This document shows, piece by piece, positions 45,214 through 55,979 of a stretch of 64,000 nucleotides of DNA. The translations under genes and the position numbers were made by a program. The DNA lies in assembly GCF_918797505.1 (NCBI RefSeq), contig NC_092793.1, positions 80,225,912 to 80,289,911 on the forward strand. Direction: 5' to 3'. This DNA is from Bemisia tabaci (Eukaryota > Arthropoda > Insecta > Hemiptera > Aleyrodidae). The notes under the pieces were generated by a model. It was not told the origin of the DNA. It ran no database searches and was given only the letters and a program-made list of their open reading frames with translations. Every line of letters begins with the position of its first letter. Position 1 is the first letter of the stretch.

Positions 45214-45425
45214 CCGCACAGTGGATCGAGTCAATTGGTTAACTAAAACTGCTTTCGATGTTCGTTTCGTCACATTTTTAATTTTGACGGGTGCTAGAAG
45301 AAAATTTTACAAGAAAACCAATGGAATCACTTTCAAAACCTCAAAGTTTTGTTTAAACGGAGCTATTAGCTTTTAAAGTTTCCAAATTTTGTCCGAACTC
45401 TCCCGTTGAGTTGATCAACTGTGTG
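45214..45425. mobile_element. MITE, GCACAGTGGA family, copy 2
   Basis: CGCACAGTGGATCGAGTCAA at the left is partly mirrored by TTGAGTTGATCAACTGTGTG at the right. It matches 34131-34365 in order and orientation. Confidence 0.8.
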
Positions 45426-45838
45426 TCGTGGAAAATCTTTGCACCAACTGATGCTGCATACCAGGTTTTAAATGCCCATTCTCCAATTAATCTCAAAATC
45501 TATCAGTCAGTATTATCGAAAAAAATGTATAGTAATGGAAGCATTCTTAAGAAAATATTACGCTCGCACTCACACGAACAAAAAAAACTCATGTATCCAC
45601 GAGTTCCATGTTTTTGATGAGAAATCTTAAAGTAGCTAATATTAAGACAAAGTCACATCACAACCTTGTCTGCTGGCCCGCAGAATGCACAAGCGGTTCT
45701 ACGTTAAGAGAGTTTAGAGAAAACCTGTGTTTCGCTCTTTTTTTAATTGAATTGCATCTTTCCTACTTTACGTCTTTTCGTGTTTTATTTTCGCCTCAAA
45801 CCTTATTTTTCCACTCCCTCGCAACTCCACGTTCATTT
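45426..45838. other. unassigned sequence
   Basis: Short frames only. Confidence 0.5.
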
Positions 45839-45855
45839 TTTATTTGTTTATTTTT

Positions 45856-45890
<35 letters not shown>

Positions 45891-45893
45891 TTC
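45839..45893. repeat. (TTTA)n microsatellite
   Basis: About thirteen TTTA units with two small interruptions at the left. Confidence 0.95.
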
Positions 45894-48632
45894 GATAGAG
45901 TCCGTTTGTTTAGTTCTGAACAACATGTTTTGCTTATTTTTCCGTGCCTAAATTCCTCGCTTATTTGCTACTAATTAATGAACTGGACTGGAGATAAAAG
46001 AAGAAGAAGTTTCCGTATCCCCATTCTACTCTCCCATACGAAGCTTCGCAGGCTTAGACGAGCACCTGAGAGCATTCCAAGCTTGTTGCAAACATCTGGC
46101 TTTCTTCCCCATTCTTTCCCGGCAAGTTTCCAAACTTGGTACATTTTCGTTTGAGAAACTGCAGTTGGATGAATCCAAGTCTGAAACATTAATTTAGCAC
46201 GTTCGTAGGTGCGCCACTCTAAACTCTGATGATTCCGTATTTATTTTTTCATATCACTTCTACCAACTTTTTTTCTTCCTAGAGGAGTGGGTCATTCGCC
46301 TTGGCTCTTTTCTATTTCTTTCCCGCCGTACTTTTCAAACCATAACTTTAAAACCGCCCAAATGCTGGCTTCAAGATTACCTAATTTTTTGCCATAAAAT
46401 ATGGTTGCACTCTTGAATTTATTTTTGTAATTCAAGGAGTATCTGTTCCTGAATCCACAATTTGAAGCGGTAAATGTAACATGATAATGTACCAACAAAT
46501 TTTTGAACTTTAGTCCTAAAAATCATGAACTTCTAACAGACAAAAATTTTAATTGTTGATGGTTGCGCTGAGATATTTAACAATAATTAGCAATGGAGGA
46601 GGAGCGGTACAGTAATATATACATTAATAAATAGAAATAGAGAAGGAGAGATATAATATTACACGTATAGAGAAAAGAATATAGTTAATAATATTTAAGT
46701 ATTGTGCTATAAGTATACACTTTGGTACCGAGTTACCAATATTTCTGAATTCCTAGATATTACCTCTCTCAGTTTCGGATCACAGGATTTTTAAAAATAA
46801 AGTATATATTAATTGCAAAACAGAGATTGCAGTTACCTACTGTATAAATAACAAAAGTATGAGGGTGGACCTGGAAGTGACATGGGCAGTAAGCGCACGG
46901 AAGCAGAAGTTAAAATCGCCTTCAATTTAGCGTGCACGCTAGAACACCGCATGGAAGTTGATATAGTCGCATCTTTTAAGGCGGACTCAACGCGAGTCAT
47001 AATTAAACAAGCTCCTCACCACGTACTTGCCAACTTCCAGAGTTCTATGATCTTTAAAGAGAAACTGTATTCGGAAATTTTGTTCTCTATTATTTCTAAG
47101 AGAATGTTTCTTTACCTTGTCCTAGTCTGAAAGAACTCTATTTTACACAGTGTTTTACATTTCTTTTCTCTAAGCGTGTACGTTAATCACATTGTTTTTT
47201 TTGTCATTCAAATTTTTTTCATATTAATGTTCCTTTAATTTAAACTCAAGTATAATATTGCTAGTTTCTGTGGAAAGTCCTGACAATGGCCAAGGCCGAA
47301 AAGCCGAAAATATCCTCAATATTTACATCCGTGGCACTGGCTACCTTTATAATTTTAAGTGCTAAAACTGAAAACGCTGTACATCAACATCTTCAAAGAA
47401 TATTATATTTGTTTTTCACGGCCTGCTCAGGGTAGGGCTGAAGGGTTTGACAGTCGAAGGAGGAGGTTGCAACAGAATGAGATAATGCCGAAAAGTTGCC
47501 GATAGTTTTGCGAGTGGAAAAACTCGCTCTGAGACCGAGAAGTGGGAACTAGGAAGCCAAATGCCGTGGGTCACGAAGCCCTGAAGTTTTGATGCTCAAC
47601 GCGCCAAGAGGCCTTATCTCGCTTAGTAAATCAGTGTCCTGATGGAGACCACCGAACTTCCTCCACCCTCGCCCCTCCGTCCCCCAGACCCTATTCTGGG
47701 TCTCACTCGGGTTGACAAGGAGCTTCTTATCAGATGTAAACGTTTTACACTTGGATTTTGGAGTTTGCACAAGACCAACAAGCAATCAAACTGCGTCAAA
47801 GTAACATGTCCAGCAGTTATTCTGTTCATGGAATCGTCTAAAATTATATCGTTAAATCTTCCTATGTAATAATAATAATTTAAAAAAAAAAAAAAAAAAA
47901 TCTTAAAAACCATGCGCAGAAAACGACCAACAAGATTGAAAATTCGGAAACTAACACATAAACAAGATATTAACAAGTCTTTCTATCATAGGTCACGTAG
48001 AAGTTAGATTATGCAAATGACAAAATTGGTGTTTTCGCCATTTAAACGAAAAGTTATAACTTCAAAAGCTTAAAACTTCAAAAGTTTAAAACTTCAAACA
48101 CGTATTTCTTGAAATAGCAAAACCTGCACATAAATGCGCATTTTCCGCCAAACCCTTCAATTCCAAAAAAATCGAAGTAAAATTAAAAGATGGTCTTTAA
48201 AACTAAGAATGATTCTCTGACGAAGGCGTATTGACACTCGGTTGCCGCTTATGGTATGTGCGTCACAATTTTATAATGAGAAATCCTCCGACACTATAGA
48301 TGCGAAGTTTGGAGGCGCAGCATGCCGCGTGCTGAAAAACAGGAGAAAAATTATTCCCGTGGGGGAAGGTAAATTATCAAGACGTTGAGTCAAGAAATTT
48401 ATTAAACACGATAATTGCTCCATTTTCTCATCCCCGTTGGTTCCGATGCCGCCCTGACTGTCCGCCTTCTTCCTGTTTATCTTGCTTCCAGCTTCAATGC
48501 CACTTTTGAGAGGCGCGGCTAGAAATGTTGCCTGGCGGAAATATGCTAACAAACGCGAGACGAAATATTTACAAGCGGAGAAAAAAATTACGCGAAATAA
48601 ATAATTTCACCCTCTCCAACACTTTCCTCCCA
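45894..48632. other. 2.7 kb without a supported gene
   Basis: It holds AT-rich tracts at 46600-46860. A GATGGCC-like segment, GACAATGGCCAAGGCCGAAA (47282), resembles the 3' end of some non-LTR elements. An A18 run lies at 47883-47900. TTCAAAAG-type short tandem repeats lie at 48050-48100. The 117-codon minus frame at 47623-47976 crosses the A run and is not a gene. Confidence 0.4.
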
Positions 48633-48781
48633 GTGGCGAGGCGTGAATGATCGATTATTATCGATATCCCCCATTTGAAGCTATGGTAAAGAATCGATTA
48701 TTAAGGTGTTTGTCTCGAACACCCTGTTTATCGATCCTTTTCCATACGTTTAAATGGCACATCAAGCGATATATTGCAAAG
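48633..48781 (-). repeat. TATCGATAATCGAT repeat, copy 2
   Basis: Reverse complement of 14845-14985 with moderate divergence: GCGTGAATGATCGATTATTA, then ATGGTAAAGAATCGATTATT, then CACCCTGTTTATCGATCC. Confidence 0.7.
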
Positions 48782-49496
48782 CACGCCACGCCACTGTTTC
48801 CTCTCTGCCTGCCCTCAACACGTAGATATGGAAGAAAATCCCCCCCTTTGCATTACCATTTATTTTTGTTTGATCTCATAATTTAAATTATTACTTTTGC
48901 TGGAAATTGTCCAAAGTATCTTGACTGATTCCTCGAACAGAATCTGCTATTTACTTTTCATTTTTTACTTGTTACATTTATCATTTAGCTAGTGATTCAA
49001 GGGCGTTTATTAAAAGGTCTACAAGCCTTTGTCTCTCATGACTGCTCTTTGATATTCGTCTCTTTTCCCTCGCCTTTCATACCTCACCGTTTTTATTTAT
49101 TTATTTTTCTCTTTTTTTCATTTTACTTCTGACTCGGTTTTCTTCTTTGCGTCTGTTATTCTTCCTATTCTATAAAATTAATTTTTTATTGTCTTCTTCT
49201 TTATTATTTTTTGTCACCATTCACCCTGTTGACTGGATTTACTCACATTTGCCCAATATTTGTTCATCGATTACGACCTGCGGGTAGCTAGTGCATTTGC
49301 TTATTGACCCGAATACGGCTCGATTCTATTAGTCCAGGTTTTTATGTATTTGAGTTTAACATTAAAATTTAGTTAAATAAGCAGAAAAAAACTAACCGAA
49401 TTCTACCTCCTATTCCAAGACGAAATTTAAATAATAATTTTTTTTACCGTGTCATTCTGCCAGGAATTCGTTCGAACTCCAAGTTGAACAAGAACG
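48782..49496. other. unassigned AT-rich sequence
   Basis: T-rich stretch at 49080-49240. No element is recognised. Confidence 0.5.
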
Positions 49497-49754
49497 CTGC
49501 CATGCTACGGACTGACGTCGTATGAACATTGAAACCGGAGAGTTGCAAAATTTCCCCCAATAAAATGTTTATTTTTAAAGAGGGTTATAAATATCTTCTC
49601 GTGAAATTTTCAGATAATTTTGATCTGATTGCAGTTATAATTATCTGAAAAAGTGGAGGAAATATGTTCATAGATTCCCCTAATAATTAACTCAATAAAA
49701 ATTTGGCAACGGCTGAAGGTTTAGGTTCATACAGCACATTTCCTTAGCACGGCA
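49497..49754. mobile_element. MITE, CTGCCGTGCTAAGG family, copy F
   Basis: CTGCCATGCTACGGACTGAC at the left and TTTCCTTAGCACGGCA at the right. Internal GAGAGTTGCAAAATTTCCCC and TCAGATAATTTTGA blocks match other copies. It ends 45 bases before the hAT-type element. Confidence 0.8.
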
Positions 49755-49799
49755 AAATGGCTCAGGGTTCAAGTCGTGCATACAGACATCGAGTTAGAC

Positions 49800-50681
49800 C
49801 AGGGCCGGATTTACCTACTTGCCGCCCCTTCTCATTCGTTTTGAAACATCAATTAAAACCATCAAATGAACGTGCTAGCGGGGGAGGGGTGCATAAGACG
49901 CGTTTACTGGTGTTGAACACATTTTTTGGGAAAAAGTGAAAATTTTTAGTGTCAACACTACTAGTAAAAGTTCACGGAACTTTGCGCGAAAGTTAAGTTT
50001 CGTAAACCTATCTCTGTGTGGACAAGGCCTTCCATTCATAAGAAATGAGCGAACAAATTATGAAAGAACAAACATAAATGTGGATTAATGATTTTAACTT
50101 CCGCCGCCGCGCCTCGCAGCCCGCACTGTCTTTGACGCAATGCGTGAAGTATTCACGCAGTCTTGTAGGCGCTATGCGTCTCACGCTGATCGCACCGTGT
50201 TTGCCGCAATGCGTGAGGTATTCATGCATTCTTGTAGGCGCTATCCGTTTCACGCTGTCCGCAATGACCGCACTGCGTTTGATGCAATGCGTGCAGTATT
50301 CGTGCAGTCTTGTAGGCGCTAATATGCGTTCCATGCCGATCGCCGCGCCGAGGATTTCCCCTTTTCATCTCAAGTCCTCGTCATCATTTCTCTCTAGGTA
50401 AGTCGCGCCGTTCCAGGCCAAATTGCGTGTTTGGTTTCTCTCTTAACTCGACTAATTAAAGGTGCTGTCTCTTGTAACACTGAGAGACGACAAAAGTAGA
50501 AATTACTATACTCTTAGAAAATTAGAGATTTCGTCGCCCTTTCTCGTTTGTATTTTTTTTTTCTAAATTCGAATTTTTTTTATACCTACATTTAAAAATA
50601 TTGCAAAATTTGCCCCCCCCCCCCCATAGATTTGCCGCCATGGGCCGCGGCCCATGTGGCCACCCCCTTAATCCGGCCCTG
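49800..50681. mobile_element. 882 bp hAT-type non-autonomous element, CAGGGCCGGATT termini, perfect 8 bp TSD
   Basis: It starts CAGGGCCGGATTTACC and ends TTAATCCGGCCCTG. AGTTAGAC flanks both sides directly (49792-49799, 50682-50689). The 8 bp duplication and CAGGGCCGGAT terminus point to hAT. Subterminal TTGCCGCCCC is matched by TTGCCGCCATGGG in reverse context. No transposase is found. The interior carries the three-unit TGCGTGAAGTAT repeat at 50131-50345 and a C run at 50614-50628. Confidence 0.9.
50131..50345. repeat. three tandem TGCGTGAAGTAT/GTAGGCGC units
   Basis: Units start at 50131, 50200 and 50278 (69 and 78 bp periods). Each has GCAATGCGTGAAGTATTC, TTGTAGGCGCTAT and a GTCTCACGCTGATCGC-like end. 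They share GCAATGCGTGAAGTAT and TTGTAGGCGC with the hairpins at 11804 and 35357. Repetitive peptides in frames on both strands here come from periods that happen to be multiples of three. Confidence 0.85.
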
Positions 50682-50772
50682 AGTTAGACGTATTTAAATC
50701 AAACTATATTCATTCCGATATGATCCATTGATCCCTCAAACCCATATGAATACTAGCATAATTTAGGCTCAT

Positions 50773-51039
50773 TAGGGTGTGTCAAAAAAAATGAAAGTTT
50801 GAAATGTTCCGCTCCCCAGGTGGCAATTGATGCCACTTGGTAAAAAAAAAAAAAAAAAAAAAAAAAAATTGCCAAAATCAGAGCTAGTTTCAACGATTTT
50901 TCTACTTTAAAATTGACCTACCATTTAAAATAGTTTAAATTAGCTCAAATTTTTGCAAAAATGTTTTTTTACCGAGTGGCATCGACTGCCGCCTAAGGAG
51001 CGGAACATTTCAAACTTTTATTTTTTTGACGCACCCTAA
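50773..51039. mobile_element. MITE, TAGGGTGTGTCAAAAAAA termini
   Basis: TAGGGTGTGTCAAAAAAAAT is mirrored by TTTATTTTTTTGACGCACCC, followed by AGTTTGAAATGTTCCGCTCC and its mirror. AGGCTCAT lies on both sides (50765-50772, 51040-51047), an 8 bp duplication suggesting hAT. A run of about 28 A interrupts the left arm. Confidence 0.85.
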
Positions 51040-51047
51040 AGGCTCAT

Positions 51048-52203
51048 GGCAGAATGGATATAGTTTCTTTTGATTTTAATGCGTCCAGTTAAGGTACCTT
51101 CCAAGTAGAAAGTGACCGATGGATTTTTTCCACTATGCTCTCGTTGAGTTTCGGCTTCAAATAAGGGGCCGAATATTTTGTCGTTGACCCGAAAACTGCG
51201 TCGGAAAAGCGACTCATCGATTCCGAGCGAATCACGGAAGAGACATTTCCGCAAACTCTCATGTAGGTGGCAGCTGGGTGTTCTCGTCATGATCAATTAA
51301 ACGAACAAGTTGCATACCGATCCAGGCACTGCTTCGACTGGGCACCTCGCTTTCCAATTAAGCTCCGTGTCATGGCAGCTCAGCAGATGGAGAGGGGAGG
51401 GCTTACATTTTATTAATTCATGATGGCCGATCCGAGTCGGGCAATTTCCAAAGCCCCGAAAAAGTCGCTCAAAGGCTTCATCGCCTGTCAAAGTTGTCAG
51501 GTTTTCACGAATCATCAGCGATTCCTGATTTCGGACCTCAAATACTCCCTGCTTTCGTCGTGAAATATGGCAATTTTGTCATCATGTGAAATGTACTCTC
51601 CTCGTGGCGTCTCGACCAACGCAACAGACGAGCTGACAAGATTTTGTCACTTACCGATAGGCTGTCAATTTTAATTTTTAGTGAGAAGTATTGAAAAGAG
51701 CCATTTGTGGGCCCACCCTCAATTTCCTTAACTTTGCAATTTTTTGCACATTAGTGCGTTTTTATGGCGTGCATCGTGATTATTTGGTCATTTTCGACTT
51801 CTTTTTTGGCCTAATCATGGGTCAGAAGGCCAATTTTGGTACATATTTAGGGTTTTGAGGGTCCGCTTTCGAATGCCAAAAAATCCGCATTTTCGGCCGA
51901 AATCAGCCTCCAGATACATATTTCATGGTGACAGTCGTTCTTTGATTCACTCTCAGCTCATAAAGCGATTAAAATGTCTGTGTATTGAATAGATAACTGA
52001 TATTTACTCGCGCTACACGTTATATTTGTTGCTTAGGTGGCAAAATCGAAGGCAATTGTCAAGCAGACGATCCGTCAGTTATTAACTTTACGCATGGCCC
52101 ACTGGTTCTGTCAACGTTTATGGAGCAAACTTAATGTTTGTTTTCGAATAGATAATTATTAGCAGTAAGCCCAGCAGAATGCTCAAACGAACTGTGACAA
52201 AAA
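51048..52203. other. unassigned sequence
   Basis: Two minus frames of 72 and 86 codons show no recognised domain. No inverted-repeat element is identified. Confidence 0.45.
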
Positions 52204-52595
52204 AAAACTACAAAAACCCTCAAAAACATTTTTCGGGCAAAAAATCCGGTCGAGGAAATTGACGTGTCACTTCCTTTTAATCAAGTATAAGATAGGCAAA
52301 AACCTTTGATGAATTCCCAAGGTCCACTAAGACTAATAGTCATAAAAAGGTCCAAAAACTTACTCGAAAGGAAGAAAATAAAATGAAAAATAAATCCCTT
52401 GCCAAAAATAAATAAAAACCCGATTTTGAGATAAATCCCTCGAATGAACTCGAGTGTATCGGTAGCAAGTAAAATGTGATCGACTGATTGCATTGCTCTT
52501 TCTAGTCTTGAATCTGGATTTTCCGCCCAAAACAAATCGTCCGTAGAAATTCAACTTCAACTACAATGCCCGTTTGTCTTCTTTGTCTATCAATT

Positions 52596-52698
52596 GGAAC
52601 TGTGTGCATTATGACGTGAGCCCTGTTATGTACGTATTCTCATGAAAGTCATGGCTCTTGTCTTAATGTGCATAGTTTCGTTTGGCAGACGTACGTTC
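52596..52698 (-). mobile_element. truncated GGACGTATTTC-family MITE in the left arm
   Basis: It carries TAATGTGCATAGTTTCGTTTG and a diverged CAGACGTACGTTC end, matching the body of 58155-58276 in reverse. The other terminal block beyond GGAACTGTGTGCATTA is lost. Confidence 0.75.
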
Positions 52699-52819
52699 AA
52701 TTTCAATTATCATCCCGCTAGAAATACCCCTGCCGTGCCCTGTTTTTGGTCACCTTATGGTGGTCGGCATGTTACAAGCAGTGAGAAACTGTAGGAGTGA
52801 ATGACCTCTCTATACATGA

Positions 52820-52990
52820 GTGTGGAACTTGGTCAGTATGTCATTGTTTTAACAATGCGAAATTCCCGCGATCAACAGCGATCGTCTTCAAGGGTCAATG
52901 ACCCACCAGTGTGGAACTTGGTCAGTGTGCCATTGTGTCAGCATCAACACCAATCATTTTGAAGGGTCAATGACCTATGACCTACCAATG
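52820..52990. repeat. ~88 bp tandem repeat within the left arm
   Basis: GTGTGGAACTTGGTCAGTATG near 52822 and GTGTGGAACTTGGTCAGTGTG near 52910 start two units. Each ends in AAGGGTCAATGACC. A third, diverged start follows. It is mirrored in the right arm. Confidence 0.8.
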
Positions 52991-53685
52991 TATACATTTG
53001 TAACTCGGTCAGGGAGGCGTTTGGCTGGTGGTACAACCACTTCAGGGTTGCAAAGTTGGGTGAAAAAATTGTATAATTTAAATTGGGAATGTGCTGCTTT
53101 TTCAGCAGTATCTACCAACTATGAGCCACTTTCATCGGAACGAAACTGATAGCGAATGATCTTATTCGGTTTTATTTGGAAGTGAGTCACTGTGTCACGA
53201 GGTGAATCCCTACTTTTAAGAGTGAATGACCTCATCGTAGTTTATATACTATTAGTGGCTCATAGTTGGTAGATACTGCTGAAAAAGCAGCACATTCCCA
53301 ATTTAAATTATACAATTTTTTCACCCAACTTTGCAACCCTGAAGTGGTTGTACCACCAGCCAAACGCCTCCCTGACCGAGTTACAAATGTATACATTGGT
53401 AGGTCATAGGTCATTGACCCTTCAAAATGATTGGTGTTGATGCTGACACAATGGCACACTGACCAAGTTCCACACTGGTGGGTCATTGACCCTTGAAGAC
53501 GATCGCTGTTGATCGCGGGAATTTCGCATTGTTAAAACAATGACATACTGACCAAGTTCCACACTCATGTACAGAGAGGTCATTCACTCCTACAGTTTCT
53601 CACTGCTTGTAACATGCCGACCGCCATAAGGTGACCAAAAACAGGGCACGGCAGGGGTATTTCTAGCAGGATGATAATTGAAATT

Positions 53686-53788
53686 GAACGTACTTCTGCC
53701 AAACGAAACTATGCACATTAAGACAAGAGCCATGACTTTCATGAGAATACGTACATAACAGGGCTCACGTCATAATGCACACAGTTCC
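53686..53788 (+). mobile_element. truncated GGACGTATTTC-family MITE in the right arm
   Basis: Mirror image of 52596-52698. It starts GAACGTACTTCTGCCAAACG and continues AACTATGCACATTAAGACA as in 58155-58276. Confidence 0.75.
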
Positions 53789-54180
53789 AATTGATAGACA
53801 AAGAAGACAAACGGGCATTGTAGTTGAAGTTGAATTTCTACGGACGATTTGTTTTGGGCGGAAAATCCAGATTCAAGACTAGAAAGAGCAATGCAATCAG
53901 TCGATCACATTTTACTTGCTACCGATACACTCGAGTTCATTCGAGGGATTTATCTCAAAATCGGGTTTTTATTTATTTTTGGCAAGGGATTTATTTTTCA
54001 TTTTATTTTCTTCCTTTCGAGTAAGTTTTTGGACCTTTTTATGACTATTAGTCTTAGTGGACCTTGGGAATTCATCAAAGGTTTTTGCCTATCTTATACT
54101 TGATTAAAAGGAAGTGACACGTCAATTTCCTCGACCGGATTTTTTGCCCGAAAAATGTTTTTGAGGGTTTTTGTAGTTTT

Positions 54181-54645
54181 AGTTAATTGCTCATATATAG
54201 TTTGTTCTAATAATAATTTGTATGCAAAAAAAAAATTAAATGCGCATATTCCAACGAATACGCTTTTTGAATTTTTAGACGGTTATAAGAAATATGAGAA
54301 TGTGCATTACTTTTATCCAAACCCGTTGTGCACAAGCGAAGCGTCTTCATTGAAATAGAAATAATGAAAGACCTCGATTTATGCTGCAATCACGACGCTT
54401 TCATGATGCACTTACACATTCTCTGAAAATTATACTTTTAAAATCGTATTCCTGCAGAATGTGCGTTCAACCCGCGCGTGGTTGCAAAGCAACAGATGAA
54501 ATTTTCTGATCTTATCCAGAAAAGTTCAAGTTTTCAGATCCTTTACTCGAATGTTCGACATTACAACAAGTCCCTCTTTCACTGTACCATATACTTCATT
54601 ATCTATACTCTTTACAGAAGCTGAATTTATATCAGTCACTGAGTA
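54181..54645. other. unassigned sequence
   Basis: Short frames on both strands, no recognised domain. Confidence 0.5.
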
Positions 54646-55401
54646 AGTTGCGCTGCTCACAGAATTGTGTTTTGATGCTTGAGTCTTGTAGATTAGCTAA
54701 AAATAAGATCTGTCAAAACCGCAACTTTCTACGTTCAATATTGTCCGAGATATCGCCCTTTAAAAAGTTGGGTTTTTGACGTCATCAACCGAGACACCCC
54801 AAGGTAGATTTACACAGGTATGGAAAAGTTGAAAATTTCCCATGAGCCTCAGTACGTGTCACATGACCTCGTGACGTAGGTTAAGGGGCCCGTTTTTTAA
54901 TTAAATTACAATCAAATTAACATTCAAACGTTTGTGCGTTTAAACGCTAAAATTAATATCGCATAACCAAAATTGTGCAAAAAATCCCACAAATTTTTGA
55001 CAAACGATAAACCGAACATAATAAATCAAAATAATCAAAACATCCAAAATGGCTGACGTTAAGGGCTCGCTGGAGAGCCAATCAGAGGCCAGTTGTTTAG
55101 TTCTGTCCATACCTGTGTAAATCTACCTTGGAGACACCCTTTGTTTCTCCACCTTGCTTTCATCCGCGTTTCACGTAGAGTAACCAGTGCTAATTTGGGC
55201 CTAACTGATAAAACCAAGGCGGGAGAAACCAAGTATGTCACTGCCGCTGTGGATGACGTTGAAAACCCGACTTTTCAAAGGACGATATCTCGGTTAATTT
55301 TGACCGCAGAAAATTGCGGTTTGGACAGATCATAGTATTTCTAGCTACTTTACTAGAATCAAGCATCAAAATACAATTCTGTGACCAGCGCAACTGACCC
55401 A
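54646..55401. mobile_element. inverted-repeat element with a nested MITE
   Basis: Arms of about 145 bases (54646-54790 and 55249-55401) are diverged inverted copies. Examples are AGTTGCGCTGCTCACAGAAT against its right-hand mirror, TTTTGATGCTTGA, and GAGATATCGCCCTTTAAAAA. A weaker inner mirror, TTTGTTTCTCCACCTTG, also exists. The MITE at 54800-55130 is inserted inside. Part of the right arm recurs near 20450. Confidence 0.75.
54800..55130. mobile_element. MITE, CAAGGTAGATTTACACAGG family, copy 2, perfect 9 bp TSD
   Basis: It starts CAAGGTAGATTTACACAGG and ends CCTGTGTAAATCTACCTTG. GAGACACCC lies on both sides directly (54791-54799, 55131-55139). A 9 bp duplication is typical of Mutator-like elements, but the assignment is inference because no transposase is present. 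The first 100 bases are nearly identical to 31161-31532. Confidence 0.9.
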
Positions 55402-55712
55402 TTGACCGTCCGCTGGGGTGGGCCAGAATTTGCGGCATGGCAAGGCACGGTGCAGCACGCGGCGTCCACGATAATCTGCAGCCGCAACTATAATTGTATC
55501 TTCTCAATTTGAAGGCGAAACTTGGGTTGGATTACGCTGCGCTGCGCGCTGGACCAAAGGATGTGAGGTCTCTGTGCTCACGGAAAACACTGTAAGAAGA
55601 ATCACTTTTTATTCTTGCGCGACAATTGTTGAATCGAAACTTCAAAATTTCTCCTTTATTTTCTTTCTACTTCCTTTTCAAATGCTTCCCTCAAGCAACT
55701 TAAGACTTACCA
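55402..55712. other. unassigned sequence
   Basis: No gene or element is recognised. Confidence 0.5.
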
Positions 55713-55964
55713 TGTCGGCGGTAAAACTACCAGACCACGTAACTCGTTTGCGGTGTTTAAAAATCTCCGCTCCCATCGTATTATTTTGAAGGCGAAAAAA
55801 TCACTATCATTTCTTGAAGTTTACACATAGTTTTCCTCGCCTAGAGAAGAAAAATCGCAGAAGGTTTCAAAAATCGACGCCGAGTAGTTTGTCTGCGAGG
55901 TATGACAGGAAGTCTGCAACATCGAAACCGAGATACGTGGTTTGATAGTTTCACCGTTGATGCG
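55713..55964. mobile_element. MITE, TCGACGGTG family, copy 4
   Basis: TGTCGGCGGTAAAACTACCA at the left and GATAGTTTCACCGTTGAT at the right are family ends with changes. ACCACGTAACTCGTTTGCGG, TATGACAGGAAGTCTGC and the AGAGAAGAAAAATC block match the copy at 9537-9795. Confidence 0.8.
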
Positions 55965-55979
55965 TTATACAGGATAATT

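Larger units (their letters stand above)
52204..54180. repeat. 2 kb inverted repeat with 927 bp arms
   Basis: The left arm 52204-53130 and right arm 53254-54180 are reverse complements of equal length. I noted only a handful of substitutions and no net indel. The spacer is 123 bases. Frames at 52281-52535 (minus) and 53849-54103 (plus) encode the same 84-residue peptide because of the mirror symmetry. That peptide has no recognised domain. Each arm contains a truncated GGACGTATTTC-family MITE and an ~88 bp tandem repeat with GTGTGGAACTTGGTCAGT. No target duplication or recognisable terminus was found at the outer edges. Confidence 0.95.

Noticed and set aside
50078..50401. Repetitive arginine/serine-rich peptide
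   Set aside because: Comes from the three-unit DNA repeat whose periods (69 and 78) are multiples of three. Frames on both strands are equally open.
52281..54103. Two identical 84-codon frames on opposite strands
   Set aside because: They are mirror images caused by the 927 bp inverted repeat. The peptide has no recognised features and no evidence of coding.
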